Shown: positions 34,838 to 43,877, counted from the stretch's first letter. The stretch: 64,000 bases of DNA from Acinetobacter terrae (GCF_013004375.1 NZ_JABERI010000041.1:62001-126000); one strand, 5' to 3'. Translations and numbers: made by a program. The notes: a model not told the origin generated them from the sequence alone.

Positions 34838-35665
34838 ATGTCAGATTTAGGATTAAACCCACAACAACATGGCGGTCAACTGGGCGAAGGCTATGGACGT
34901 TTAAAAGAAGCAGGACCTGACTTTAGCCATGGCATCGCTTTATATCTAGAGAAAGTCAGTGTCTGGTTCGATGCATTCCGTGCATTAAACGATTTGTCGC
35001 TTTACATCAATGAAGGTGAGTTACGTTGCATCATCGGTCCGAATGGTGCGGGTAAAACCACGCTGATGGATGTGATTACAGGGAAGACGCGCCCAACGCA
35101 AGGCACCGCATTTTTCGGTCAAAATTATGACCTCGCGAAAATGAGTACCGAAGAAATTGCTGAAGCAGGGATTGGACGTAAATTTCAAAAACCGACTGTC
35201 TTTGAAAACTTCACCGTGATGGAAAACCTGCTCCTTGCCGCCCCTAAAAATAAACAGGTAAAGAAAAGTTTTTTCAGCAAGCTAGAACCAGATGCTCAAC
35301 TTGCTTTAGAACAATCACTCGAGCAAATTCGTTTGAAAGAATTCATTAACAAACCTGCAGGTTTGTTGTCCCATGGTCAAAAGCAATGGTTAGAAATTGG
35401 CATGTTGTTGATGCAACGTCCAAAACTGATTTTGCTGGATGAACCTGTGGCAGGAATGACTGATGCCGAAACCGAACGGACAGCGGAACTTTGTCTAGAA
35501 CTCAAGAAAAACCACACCTTGATCGTGGTGGAGCATGACATGAGTTTCATTAACAGCATCAGCGAAAAAGTGACGGTACTGGCTCAGGGGGCAATTTTAG
35601 CCGAAGGTACATTGGCAGAAGTTCAAGCCAATGAAGATGTGATTGAAAAATATTTGGGACGTTAA
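34838..35665 (+). CDS. urtD: Urea ABC transporter, ATPase UrtD
   Basis: LivG-type ATP-binding subunit, 275 residues. Walker A is IIGPNGAGKTT (about residues 67-77). The signature region is GLLSHGQKQWLEIGMLL, with SHGQ in place of the usual SGGQ as in other UrtD proteins. Walker B is LILLDEPVAGM. The N-terminus has about 30 extra residues before the ATPase core. It starts right at the urtC stop and ends 10 bases before urtE. Confidence 0.94.
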   Translation: MSDLGLNPQQHGGQLGEGYGRLKEAGPDFSHGIALYLEKVSVWFDAFRALNDLSLYINEGELRCIIGPNGAGKTTLMDVITGKTRPTQGTAFFGQNYDLAKMSTEEIAEAGIGRKFQKPTVFENFTVMENLLLAAPKNKQVKKSFFSKLEPDAQLALEQSLEQIRLKEFINKPAGLLSHGQKQWLEIGMLLMQRPKLILLDEPVAGMTDAETERTAELCLELKKNHTLIVVEHDMSFINSISEKVTVLAQGAILAEGTLAEVQANEDVIEKYLGR

Positions 35666-35675
35666 GGAGCAGACC

Positions 35676-36374
35676 ATGTTAGAAGTCAAAGACGTCAATC
35701 AGTTTTATGGGGGCAGTCATATTTTACGTGACGTGTCTTTCCAGGCACCTGTAGGCGAATGTTCAGTTGTACTTGGACGTAATGGCGTAGGAAAAACCAC
35801 TTTATTGAAATGTTTGATGGGGATCTTGCCAATTAAATCGGGACAGATTTTATTGGATGGCAAAGACATTTCAAAAATGAGTCCCGAACAACGTGTTCGT
35901 GCTGGCTTGGCATATGTCCCACAAGGACGGGATATTTTTTCCACCTTGACTGTTGAAGAAAATATCCTGATTGGAATGGCTAAATTTTCAGGCGCTAAAA
36001 CCAAAAAAGTTCCTGAGCATCTTTATGAGATTTTCCCCATATTGGATGAAATGAAACATCGCCGTGGCGGAGATTTATCGGGTGGTCAGCAACAGCAGCT
36101 TGCGATTGCACGTGCGCTCGCTTCTGAACCGCGTGTATTGATTTTAGATGAACCGACTGAAGGCATTCAGCCATCGATTATTAAAGATATTGGCAAGGTG
36201 ATTCGTAAACTTGCGGATGGTGGAGAAATGGCCATTATTTTAGTGGAGCAGTTCTATGACTTCGCTGAAGAACTCGCGGATGGCTATACGGTCATGGCAC
36301 GTGGGCAGGTGATTGCTCATGGTGTAGGAAGTGAAATGCCTGAGAAAGGAATTAAAGATTTGGTGGCGATTTAA
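35676..36374 (+). CDS. urtE: Urea ABC transporter, ATPase UrtE
   Basis: LivF-type ATP-binding subunit, 232 residues. The ATG at 35676 (MLEVKDVNQFYGGSH) with AAGGAG 6 bases upstream is chosen over an ATG at 35643 inside urtD. Walker A is VLGRNGVGKTT, signature is LSGGQQQQLAIARAL, and Walker B is VLILDEPTEGIQ. It closes the operon, and a terminator follows 11 bases after the stop. Confidence 0.95.
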   Translation: MLEVKDVNQFYGGSHILRDVSFQAPVGECSVVLGRNGVGKTTLLKCLMGILPIKSGQILLDGKDISKMSPEQRVRAGLAYVPQGRDIFSTLTVEENILIGMAKFSGAKTKKVPEHLYEIFPILDEMKHRRGGDLSGGQQQQLAIARALASEPRVLILDEPTEGIQPSIIKDIGKVIRKLADGGEMAIILVEQFYDFAEELADGYTVMARGQVIAHGVGSEMPEKGIKDLVAI

Positions 36375-36384
36375 TATTCTTCTT

Positions 36385-36413
36385 AAAAAAGGGAGGGACT
36401 GTCCTCCTTTTTT
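36385..36413 (+). terminator. Terminator of the urt operon
   Basis: AAAAAGGGAGG pairs with CCTCCTTTTT (one bulged G) around GACTGT, with a T-run. Confidence 0.8.
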
Positions 36414-36457
36414 CATAGGTATGTTCCCTCATGAAATTGCATTTTATAATTGAAGGT

Positions 36458-36755
36458 TTACTCTGAGTTATGAACCCTTCAAAGCCAAAAATAATCTCCA
36501 ATTTGTATGGAAAAATTTAATTAATTTTTGTCAGTTTTAACTTACAAAAATTCAAGTCTATCTCTTATATTTTCCATATTGGCTGTTCCTTATGATCAAA
36601 ATATAGGGAACAGGATGTTCCGGAACAAAAAACAAAAATTATAAGTTTTAGTAGAAGGAAAGTAAGGCAGAGCAAAGAGATAAAAAATCCCAACAGTCAT
36701 GTTGGGATTTTTTATTACGTATAACTCGTCTTATATAAATTAAATGGTAGAAAAA
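36458..36755 (+). repeat. Copy 2 of a 300-base intergenic element with terminator
   Basis: Partner of 29050-29370. It has ACTCTGAGTTA near 36460, CTTATGATC, GTTCCGGAACAAAAAACAA near 36617, a perfect hairpin at 36682-36713, TTTATTACGTA and TAAATGGTAGAAAAAATA. No gene frame is present. The same order with unrelated spacer sequence points to a family of noncoding RNAs or mobile leaders. Confidence 0.5.
36682..36714 (+). terminator. Terminator inside repeat copy 2
   Basis: Perfect 13-bp stem AAAAAATCCCAAC/GTTGGGATTTTTT with a 6-base loop. Confidence 0.85.
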
Positions 36756-36808
36756 ATAGGAAGCTTTGATTCTGCTATTTCAGCTTAAACACCTACTGTA
36801 TGTTGTTT

Positions 36809-38230
36809 TTAAATATTTTTAAAAGCCTCAATCGCCCGAATTCGGGTTTGTTTCAAATCTGCAATTGGTTTGGGATAATTCAAAGCCAAATTGGAATTTC
36901 TAGTATAAGGCTCATGGATGGCTTTGGCATCTAAATGGGCCAGTTCCGGAACCCATTGGCGAATATAGTCACCATTTGCATCAAACTTTTGCGACTGGCT
37001 GATAGGGTTAAATATACGAAAATAGGGCACTGAATCCGTGCCTGTAGAGGCACACCATTGCCACCCGCCATTATTTGCTGCCAAATCACCATCAATTAAA
37101 TATTGCATAAACCATTGTTCACCCAATCGCCAGTCAATCAGCAGGTTTTTGGTCAGGAACATGGCTGTGATCATGCGAACACGGTTATGCATCCAGCCCG
37201 TTGCCAATAATTGGCGCATTCCTGCATCTACAATAGGAATACCGGTTTGCCCTTGCTGCCAGGCAGCCAAATCTTCGGGGGAATCACGCCATTGGATTTT
37301 TTTTGTGTCTGCCTTAAATGGCTGATGTTTAGAAACCTGCGGAAAATCAAATAAGATATGTTGATAAAACTCGCGCCATAATAATTCATCCAGCCAGGTT
37401 TGCTGACCTAAATCTTCTATATGGAAGTGTCCATGCTGTCGACGAAATAGAGCCTGAATACATTGACGGATAGAAATCATCCCTAAGTTTAGATAAGGTG
37501 ATAATTGGCTGGTCGAATCCAGATGAGGAAAGTCTCTCTCTTTCTCATAATGAATCACTTTATCATTGATGAAATCATCCAATAAAGTTAAGGCATATTC
37601 TTCGCTGACTGGCCAACGATCCTGTAATTTTATCGAAGGATGATCTGGATATAATTCTGCAAAAGTGCAAACCGGCTCATCCTCGAGAGAGTCAAGTTGA
37701 AGATCAGCCTGTGCTTCAATTTGAGGATAAGACTGCGGCAAACTCACACTGAGTCGTTCATAGCAATTTTTCTTGAATGCGCTGAAAACCTGATAAGGTT
37801 GCTGACTCTTATTACGAATGCTGCCCACAGGAAATAAAGTGCGGTCATGATACAGCTCGAGTGATTTATTATATTTATCTAGGAGCTTTTGAAGCTGGGC
37901 ATCGCGCTTTAACTCATTTACACCCAATTCAATATTGGCATGTATGCTATTGATATTGAATTGTTGTGCAAGCTGTAAAACGCCTTGCGGAACATCTTTC
38001 CAAAAAGGAATATGCCGAATTACTAGGGGGATATTCAGGTTTTTTAGCTGCGTTTTAAGTGATTGAAGTTGTCTTAAATAAAAATCTATTTTAACAGCAG
38101 CATCATGGTGTAAAGCCCATTGTTCAGGTGAGATAACGACCAATGCGATGCAGGGCCCCGCTTGGGTGGCATGCCAAAGAGCCGCATGGTCGTGAATGCG
38201 TAAATCCTGTCGAAACCAAATGAATTGCAT
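36809..38230 (-). CDS. phrB: Deoxyribodipyrimidine photolyase (class I CPD photolyase)
   Basis: Repairs UV-made cyclobutane pyrimidine dimers with blue light. The 473 residues start MQFIWFRQDLRIHDHAAL, the antenna-cofactor domain. The C-terminal FAD domain shows TWLDELLWREFYQHILFDFP, GIPIVDAGMRQLLATGWMHNR, and DLAANNGGWQWCASTGTDS, including the Asn and Trp residues used for FAD and substrate. It closes with YFRIFNPISQSQKFD. Length is typical. Minus strand, downstream of the lipocalin gene but separated from it by a terminator, so an independent unit. Confidence 0.95.
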   Translation of the reverse strand: MQFIWFRQDLRIHDHAALWHATQAGPCIALVVISPEQWALHHDAAVKIDFYLRQLQSLKTQLKNLNIPLVIRHIPFWKDVPQGVLQLAQQFNINSIHANIELGVNELKRDAQLQKLLDKYNKSLELYHDRTLFPVGSIRNKSQQPYQVFSAFKKNCYERLSVSLPQSYPQIEAQADLQLDSLEDEPVCTFAELYPDHPSIKLQDRWPVSEEYALTLLDDFINDKVIHYEKERDFPHLDSTSQLSPYLNLGMISIRQCIQALFRRQHGHFHIEDLGQQTWLDELLWREFYQHILFDFPQVSKHQPFKADTKKIQWRDSPEDLAAWQQGQTGIPIVDAGMRQLLATGWMHNRVRMITAMFLTKNLLIDWRLGEQWFMQYLIDGDLAANNGGWQWCASTGTDSVPYFRIFNPISQSQKFDANGDYIRQWVPELAHLDAKAIHEPYTRNSNLALNYPKPIADLKQTRIRAIEAFKNI

Positions 38231-38287
38231 AGATGTATAATGTCTCGAAAAGATGATTGATTATGATTCTATGCAATGTTGAGACAT

Positions 38288-38318
38288 AAAAAAAGCATGA
38301 ACATTAAGTCCATGCTTT
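38288..38318 (-). terminator. Terminator after the lipocalin gene
   Basis: AAAGCATG/CATGCTTT with an 11-base loop. On the minus strand it is followed by a run of seven or more T. Confidence 0.75.
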
Positions 38319-38337
38319 AGATGCTTCATTATGGAAA

Positions 38338-38925
38338 TTAGTTTTGAGTCTGTTTGGTTTTGATTACATCACTCAAGTCATATCCAATGGATTCAGCATA
38401 ATCCAAATATTCCTGTACGACTTCTGGTTGTGGCTGCGGTGAACGAGAAAGAATCCACATATATTTTTTATCTGGTCCACCCACTAATACTGTCTCATAA
38501 TTCTCATCAATTTTTAAAACCCAATAATCACCACGTCCGACAGCCAGCCAGCGTACAGCTTTTGGTAAAAAACTTACTTTAAGTTTAGAGTTAAAAGGGG
38601 CATTTTGTACAAAATCTTCACCAATAGATTGTTTGAACTTTCCATCTTTTGTATAACAATTATTATCGACTTTGATATTGCCATTCTTATTCAAAGAATA
38701 GTTTGCGATCACATTGCTTTCGCATTTATTTTGAAAATACAAAGGTTTTCTGGCAATTTCATGCCAAGTCCCTAAATACTTATTTAATTCAATTTTTTCA
38801 ACAGCCTGTAATGGTTCAGTTTGTGCATGCGCCAGAGTTAAAATACTGCTAGTACCAATCACAATACCTAATCCAATTTTCGCCAAGGGGAGACTTGAGC
38901 TTTTATGCATGTTCGACATAAACAT
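38338..38925 (-). CDS. Bacterial lipocalin (Blc-like), exported
   Basis: Likely binds lipids or other hydrophobic molecules in the periplasm and is linked to envelope stress in other bacteria. The 195 residues start with an N-terminal signal sequence (IGLGIVIGTSSILTLAHAQT) without a lipobox cysteine, unlike E. coli Blc. The lipocalin signature GTWHEIARKP is near residue 52, followed by beta-strand segments and SRSPQPQPEVVQEYLDYA near the C-terminus. The ATG may be at 38919 or 38913. It lies next to photolyase and the hydrophilin block, so a stress role is likely (inference). Confidence 0.88.
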   Translation of the reverse strand: MFMSNMHKSSSLPLAKIGLGIVIGTSSILTLAHAQTEPLQAVEKIELNKYLGTWHEIARKPLYFQNKCESNVIANYSLNKNGNIKVDNNCYTKDGKFKQSIGEDFVQNAPFNSKLKVSFLPKAVRWLAVGRGDYWVLKIDENYETVLVGGPDKKYMWILSRSPQPQPEVVQEYLDYAESIGYDLSDVIKTKQTQN

Positions 38926-39394
38926 TTATTCCAATAAAAAAATAGGATATTAACTTCATATACTTACCTTAATTATTTTTTAAAACTTGGGTTAATATTA
39001 TGTAATAAATAGAATAAACATTAAGTCATTATGCATTTTATATAATCTTGCAAAGCTTAAGTTTGATTATTCCGTTATAATAATTAAGAAAAGTTTTCGG
39101 AAAATTCATTCTATTTAATATCAAGATTATTATATGGGTTTTATTTAAAAAATTATTCTTTTAAAGAATTGAAATTTTATCTATGTCTTGATTAAGTAAA
39201 AATTGTAATTAACATTTTTTAAAAACCTTTAAATAATCTGATTTTAATGAATCATTTATTCTGATTTTAAAATATCTTCTTTTACAATGACAAGAAATGT
39301 CACATGAGCCTCATAGCTTTATCATAATGGATATGTAAATGTAGGGTGGTTACAAACCACTGTGACTTATTTTAAAAATAGGATATATATAAAA
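38926..39394. other. Long upstream region of the first hydrophilin gene
   Basis: Very AT-rich, no gene. Near its end an imperfect promoter-like stretch (TTTACA near 39280 and TATCATAAT near 39320) precedes a small perfect hairpin, GTGGTT/AACCAC at 39346-39360, in the likely 5' leader of the hydrophilin mRNA. Confidence 0.4.
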
Positions 39395-39616
39395 ATGGCT
39401 AATCAACCGCAAAACCCGCAAGATCAACAACGCCAGCAGCAACAACAGAATGACCCACAGCGTCAACCCAATCAGCAAAATCCGCAGGATCCACAACGTC
39501 AGCAGCAGCAACAAAATGATCCACAGCGTCAACCCAATCAGCAAAACCCGCAAGATAAGCAACGTCAACAGCAGCAACAAAATGATCAACAACGTCAGCA
39601 AAATCAGCAAAAATAA
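39395..39616 (+). CDS. Glutamine-rich repetitive hydrophilin-like protein
   Basis: 73 residues composed almost only of Gln, Asn, Pro, Asp, Arg and Lys, with no hydrophobic core. Start at ATG 39395 (MANQPQNPQDQQRQ). A 22-residue unit containing DPQRQPNQQNPQDPQRQ repeats in tandem with small changes. Such proteins are disordered. Acinetobacter baumannii hydrophilins of this kind (DtpA, DtpB) have been linked to desiccation tolerance (recalled from literature, orthology not tested). A partner with the same unit is encoded at 41172 on the opposite strand. The hydrophobic frame on the other strand is a mirror of CAG/CAA codons, not a gene. Confidence 0.8.
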   Translation: MANQPQNPQDQQRQQQQQNDPQRQPNQQNPQDPQRQQQQQNDPQRQPNQQNPQDKQRQQQQQNDQQRQQNQQK

Positions 39617-39635
39617 TCGCTGATAAATAAAAAGG

Positions 39636-39658
39636 CGCGGATCTTAGGTCCGCGTTTT
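39636..39658 (+). terminator. Terminator after the first hydrophilin gene
   Basis: CGCGGA/TCCGCG with a 7-base loop and TTTT, 19 bases after the stop. Confidence 0.8.
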
Positions 39659-39723
39659 CGTATCAACTCCTATTTAATAATCATCTTGCATTATCTAATA
39701 TGGATTTAACTTTTTAAACCTTA

Positions 39724-40557
39724 TTAGCCATTTACGATGCTGCCACCATTGATATGAATGACTTGTCCAGAGATATAACTTGCTTCGTCAGAGGCAAGAA
39801 ATAAATATGCTGGAGCGACTTCGCTAGGTTGTCCCATACGTCCCATTGGCGTGTTTTTACCAAAGTTTTTCAAGTGTTCCTCATCAAAACTACTGGGGAT
39901 CAAGGGTGTCCAAATAGGTCCTGGAGCGACAGCATTCACTCTAATTCCTGTTTTATTTTTTAACAGGTTTGTAGATAAACTTTGTGTGAATGAGGTGATT
40001 GCACCTTTGGTACTCGCATAATCTATAAGCAGGTCATGTCCATGATAACTGGTGATGCTTGTAGTATTAATAATCGTATCACCCTGTTTCATATAGGGTA
40101 CTAACAATTCAGTTAAATAAAACATTGAAAAAATATTAATTTCAAAGGTTTTAAAAAGCTGTTGTGTATTGATATCTGTAATGTATTTTTGTGGATATTG
40201 AACACCTGCATTATTGATTAAAATATTGATGGTTTTAAATTCTTGAAGGGCTAGCTCAACCATTTTCTTTATTTCATCTTGATGTTGTAAATCACATTTA
40301 AGGAGTAAGCAACGTCGTCCTTCATTCTCCACCATTTGTTTAGTATCAAGAGCATCTTGATCTTCTTCTAAATAGCAGATGCAAATATCTGCACCTTCTC
40401 GGGCAAACAGTACGGAAATCGATCTACCAATTCCGCTATCGCCGCCAGTGATCAATGCGACCTTATCTTTTAATTTGTTACTACCTTCATAATTGGCTTT
40501 GATGATTTCAGGTTGGGGATGCATTTTGGATTGAATACCAGGTTGATGGCTTTGCAC
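39724..40557 (-). CDS. Short-chain dehydrogenase, YghA-like
   Basis: NAD(P)-dependent oxidoreductase, 277 residues. Nucleotide motif ITGGDSGIGRS (about residues 36-46), INNAGVQYP (NNAG motif), catalytic Ser in INTTSITSYHG, and Tyr/Lys in IDYASTKGAI. A GTG start at 40557 keeps the N-terminal QPGIQSKMHPQPE segment conserved in this subgroup. An ATG at 40524 would cut it. Similar genes are general-stress genes in other bacteria (GsiB/YdaD neighbourhoods). The position between two hydrophilin genes agrees with that (inference). Substrate unknown. Confidence 0.88.
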   Translation of the reverse strand: MQSHQPGIQSKMHPQPEIIKANYEGSNKLKDKVALITGGDSGIGRSISVLFAREGADICICYLEEDQDALDTKQMVENEGRRCLLLKCDLQHQDEIKKMVELALQEFKTINILINNAGVQYPQKYITDINTQQLFKTFEINIFSMFYLTELLVPYMKQGDTIINTTSITSYHGHDLLIDYASTKGAITSFTQSLSTNLLKNKTGIRVNAVAPGPIWTPLIPSSFDEEHLKNFGKNTPMGRMGQPSEVAPAYLFLASDEASYISGQVIHINGGSIVNG

Positions 40558-40736
40558 TTCTGTTAATTAAAGGTATCAGTGGTGAGAGAGTTTCTCGGAT
40601 ATTTTTCAATATAGTTATTGTTATTTATTTTTTAAATGCATTAACGCTTAGAATTATCGTTATGATATGAATAAATATTTCAAAGAAATCAATTTTATTT
40701 ATTCTTGAAAATTATTTTTTCATGCTTAAAGCAAAG

Positions 40737-40759
40737 ATATGGGCTATAAAAGCCCATGT
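40737..40759 (-). terminator. Terminator-like hairpin after the 40770 gene
   Basis: ATGGGCT/AGCCCAT stem with a 5-base loop. On the minus strand it is followed by ATATCTTTG, a weak T-tract. Confidence 0.5.
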
Positions 40760-40769
40760 TTTATAATCT

Positions 40770-41078
40770 TTATATTTTATCCCACGCATCTTTTACAGCA
40801 TGTTTAGCTTGATCCCATTTTAAACGAGACGCTGCTTTAAAATTATCCCATTTGGTTTGAAGGTCAGATTCTGAATCTTCAAATCGGGCATTTTCCCCAT
40901 ATTCAGAACGTGAATTTTGACCAAACTTATAAGCTGAGGACAGATCTCGATCATATTCAATATCTGGAATATCACGCTGTAAGTCAGTGTAATAAGGGCG
41001 ATTGATATAGTTTTCGCGCCAATACTGATCAGACTCGCTATTTGGAGTAGGGTTTTGATTTTCTAAATTGGTCGTCAT
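40770..41078 (-). CDS. Small hydrophilic stress-type protein
   Basis: 102 residues, charged and Tyr/Asp/Asn-rich, no signal peptide. Residues 19-60 (YWRENYINRPYYTDLQRDIP, then YKFGQNSRSEYGENARFED) and the C-terminal amphipathic helix WDNFKAASRLKWDQAKHAVK match the layout of a widespread proteobacterial protein of unknown role often found with stress genes. AGGAG precedes the ATG. It lies 94 bases downstream of hydrophilin 2 on the same strand, separated by a hairpin at 41110. Confidence 0.75.
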   Translation of the reverse strand: MTTNLENQNPTPNSESDQYWRENYINRPYYTDLQRDIPDIEYDRDLSSAYKFGQNSRSEYGENARFEDSESDLQTKWDNFKAASRLKWDQAKHAVKDAWDKI

Positions 41079-41109
41079 TATTTAACTCCTGATTTTTTCA
41101 ACCCACATG

Positions 41110-41133
41110 GGAGAGTATTATTCAATACTCTCC
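41110..41133. other. Perfect hairpin between hydrophilin 2 and the 40770 gene
   Basis: GGAGAGTATT/AATACTCTCC with an ATTC loop. No T-run on either side, so more likely an mRNA processing or stability element, giving separate levels of the two proteins. Confidence 0.45.
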
Positions 41134-41171
41134 ACAGGTGAAAATATGAAATCTAATCGTTAATACAGCAC

Positions 41172-41429
41172 TTATTGCTGCTGATCATCATTTACATGTT
41201 TTAAAGGCTGATTAGGATTTTGTTGTTGCTGTTGACCAGTTTGCTGACGTTGTTGATCATTTTGTTGCTGCTGTTGACGTTGTGGATCTTGCGGGTTTTG
41301 CTGATTGGGTTGACGCTGTGGATCATTTTTTTGCTGTTGCTTACCTTGATTTTCATTTTGCTGTTGGGATTGATTTGGATTATTGCGGCTACCATTATTT
41401 TGATCTTGCTGATTATTTATATTACTCAT
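41172..41429 (-). CDS. Glutamine/asparagine-rich hydrophilin-like protein 2
   Basis: 85 residues, starting MSNINNQQDQNNGSRNNPNQ. It carries one core (NDPQRQPNQQNPQDPQRQ plus QQQQND) identical to the unit in the protein at 39395, with unrelated N- and C-terminal parts. It is disordered, with no signal peptide. The near-identical DNA of the shared core makes an inverted repeat with the first gene. It is followed by the 40770 stress-type gene and the SDR gene on the same strand. Probable protectant against drying or osmotic stress (inference from A. baumannii hydrophilins). Confidence 0.8.
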   Translation of the reverse strand: MSNINNQQDQNNGSRNNPNQSQQQNENQGKQQQKNDPQRQPNQQNPQDPQRQQQQQNDQQRQQTGQQQQQNPNQPLKHVNDDQQQ

Positions 41430-41652
41430 TTTTACACCTCAATATAATATATTAGTGATTTTTTAAAAATCTGTATAAGCTAGATATAATTATTATTAGC
41501 ATGAATTTTAGATTAAAAAACCCAATAGATGTTACATATTGTGTAATATTTAATTAATTTAATTTTAAAACAAGTTATATGATTGGAATGTATTAATAAA
41601 TTACACAGAAAAGGAGTAACTAATTTAAATTAAAATTACAAAACACTGAAAA

Positions 41653-42126
41653 TTAATTATTTTGAATAATTTTAATTAAACTCTTGCAAATATAATTAAT
41701 CAGTTTTTTTAGTTTATTCTCCTTTTGTCCTTTGCAAAAACATCGATAACTATAAATTTTATTATTATATAAAATGGAATAGAAAAAAGTTCCTACTGGC
41801 TTATTTTTGGATTCTGAGCCACCATGTTTGAGTAGCCCAGTACATCCAACATATATATCTGATTTAAATATTTTTTTTGATTTTTTAACTACTTCTTCAG
41901 TAATTTTAGAAGATTCAGGTGTATATTTCTTAATCATTTTTGATGAAATTTTCAAAACATTTTCTTTGATTTTTAAATCATAACAAACCAGTCCACCATT
42001 TAAAATTTCACCCGAAAATGGACTAAGGGAAAAGCGGTAAGCCAAGTAGCCTGCAGAAGCACTTTCAATAAAAGTAATATTAAGTTGATTTTTGGCCATT
42101 AATTCACAACATTTAGTAGTAGACAT
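41653..42126 (-). CDS. Stand-alone CinA C-terminal-type protein (divergent)
   Basis: 157 residues. The fold family is nicotinamide-nucleotide amidohydrolase (PncC/CinA C-domain): it has ITFIESASAGYLAYRFS near the start, in place of the usual TAESCTGG, and FSGEILNGGLVCYDLKIKEN, VGCTGLLKHGG and NKPVGTFFYSI. The Ser that acts in the family is kept in ESAS. The C-terminus is very Lys/Ile-rich. Strong divergence and AT-richness suggest recent import or relaxed function. It stands alone between hydrophilin 2 and the heme-oxygenase-like gene, divergent from the latter. Confidence 0.7.
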   Translation of the reverse strand: MSTTKCCELMAKNQLNITFIESASAGYLAYRFSLSPFSGEILNGGLVCYDLKIKENVLKISSKMIKKYTPESSKITEEVVKKSKKIFKSDIYVGCTGLLKHGGSESKNKPVGTFFYSILYNNKIYSYRCFCKGQKENKLKKLINYICKSLIKIIQNN

Positions 42127-42365
42127 ATTTATAACTTTATTTAGGCTTAATTAAATTATCTTAAGAATGAATTTAGATATTAACAATATCTTTTTTATAG
42201 GTGTTTTTATCACAATTTTGGATTTATATATGTTAAGTGATTGAATTGTATAAATAGATAGAAATTAATCAAACACAACTTAAACGAATAATAACAATTT
42301 GAATCTTTCACCATGTCATATTGATAAATTAGGTTTATAGCAGACTTACCGCGTGGAGAATAAAA

Positions 42366-43784
42366 ATGCCAGTAGCAGTAAAAGAAAAATTGCTAGATTT
42401 ACTTGATAAAAACCATCAAAGTTATTGCGATTTAGTTACCTTTTTCCTAGATTCAAATATTTCTACACCCGATAAGGAACGAAAAGCATCTATTTTTTTA
42501 AAAAGAGAAATTCACACGCTCAATTCAAGTTATTCCAATTTTCCTTCCAATTTAGGTGAAATTCATCAATGGATTGTGAATAACAATAAAATTCAATGTC
42601 ATGAATACCAATTGTACAAAGAAAGAAGAAATAGCGGAGCAGAGCGTGAATATTTTAAAAATGTAGGTCAAGCATTTGAATTTTTAATCGAAGTTGCTCC
42701 CGTAAAGCGAGTAGACGGTTCATGGTTATATAGCATAGTCCATTACTGGAATGATCCAGTTTTCAGAGACTTAATCCAGATTTATGTTGAAGAATTAGGA
42801 TTAGGGCTGGCTAAATCGAATCATGTGTGTTTATTTGATGATTTACTTTTTAATTTAGGCTTAGAACATTTCATATTAGAACTAGAAGATGAATATTATC
42901 ATCAACCTGCAATTCAATTAGCCCTTGCTTACGCTCCACCAGAATTCATTCCAGAAATTATTGGTTTTAATTTGGGATATGAGCAACTTCCATTGCATCT
43001 TCTGATTACCAATTACGAGCTTAAAGAATTAGGGATAAATTCCCAATATTTTAATCTGCATATCACCATAGACAATATTGATAATGGTCATGCAAATTTA
43101 TCTATTAAAGCGCTTGAGAAAATCTATAGTAAATTCAAGGATAAAGATTCCTTTATGGATAAAGTGAAGGCTGGTTTCGCTTTAAATAATAAAGGATTAG
43201 CCTCATTACAAATTATTAAAAACCTCAATTTAGAAGCTTTGGTACTTAAAATTCTTAAACGTAAAGCTTTAGTGGGGAATATGATTCACAGTGATAAATG
43301 CAAACTAAATAATCGATCTATTAATGAATGGCTTTCAGAACCGAATCTGGTCGAAGAATTTGTAGAACTTTTGATTGATAAACAATGGATCAAGATGGAT
43401 AGAGACCCTGAAGAAAGTCGCTTCTGGCAGTTGATTAGTCATGAAGATGGGAAAATGTACGGCGTCTTTAATTCGACAGAAAAGCAGATTATTTATGATT
43501 GGATTGCAGGAGAGCATTCTAAACACTTTGATTTAAATACGCAGAAAATTACTCCCGCTGATAAAAATAAAAATGATTTTATGTTCAGTTACTTGTCTGA
43601 TGGAGAGTTGGAGGAAATTCAACATCAGATTTCAGCAACAGGCAATCTCGCGATGAAGATGAATAAATTGCTTCCTTACTTGGCACCTCATGCCCACCAC
43701 AGTGAAATTGGACTTTGGTGTACTCAACGTTTTGTCAATTTTCTTTTTCCATTTCTGAGCGATAAAAATTCATCACCCCATTAG
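42366..43784 (+). CDS. Heme-oxygenase-like diiron (iron-containing redox enzyme) family protein
   Basis: 472 residues, soluble. The middle (about residues 125-245) looks like the heme-oxygenase-like helical fold: GLGLAKSNHVCLFDDLLF, then GYEQLPLHLLITNYELKELG, and YFNLHITIDNIDNGH with the E..H..DxxH spacing used for a diiron site. The first 120 residues and the last 200 are not recognised. An acid-rich cap GRNS is absent. Such proteins in other genomes carry out varied oxidations. Here it precedes katE by 93 bases on the same strand, so the two may be co-transcribed and linked to oxidative or drying stress (inference). Substrate unknown. Confidence 0.65.
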   Translation: MPVAVKEKLLDLLDKNHQSYCDLVTFFLDSNISTPDKERKASIFLKREIHTLNSSYSNFPSNLGEIHQWIVNNNKIQCHEYQLYKERRNSGAEREYFKNVGQAFEFLIEVAPVKRVDGSWLYSIVHYWNDPVFRDLIQIYVEELGLGLAKSNHVCLFDDLLFNLGLEHFILELEDEYYHQPAIQLALAYAPPEFIPEIIGFNLGYEQLPLHLLITNYELKELGINSQYFNLHITIDNIDNGHANLSIKALEKIYSKFKDKDSFMDKVKAGFALNNKGLASLQIIKNLNLEALVLKILKRKALVGNMIHSDKCKLNNRSINEWLSEPNLVEEFVELLIDKQWIKMDRDPEESRFWQLISHEDGKMYGVFNSTEKQIIYDWIAGEHSKHFDLNTQKITPADKNKNDFMFSYLSDGELEEIQHQISATGNLAMKMNKLLPYLAPHAHHSEIGLWCTQRFVNFLFPFLSDKNSSPH

Positions 43785-43877
43785 CTGAATATCGATAAAA
43801 GGTTTTGACAGTTATTGATGATTTAAACGCTATCCCCCCAAAATTATTATTTTGATCAATTGTATAGGTAGAAAAAC

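Noticed and set aside
39350-39610. Leucine-rich hydrophobic open frame antisense to hydrophilin 1, and its twin at 41220-41447
   Set aside because: Both are mirror frames of CAA/CAG codon runs. They read as LLL/ILL repeats without a ribosome site, and the sense frames make better proteins.
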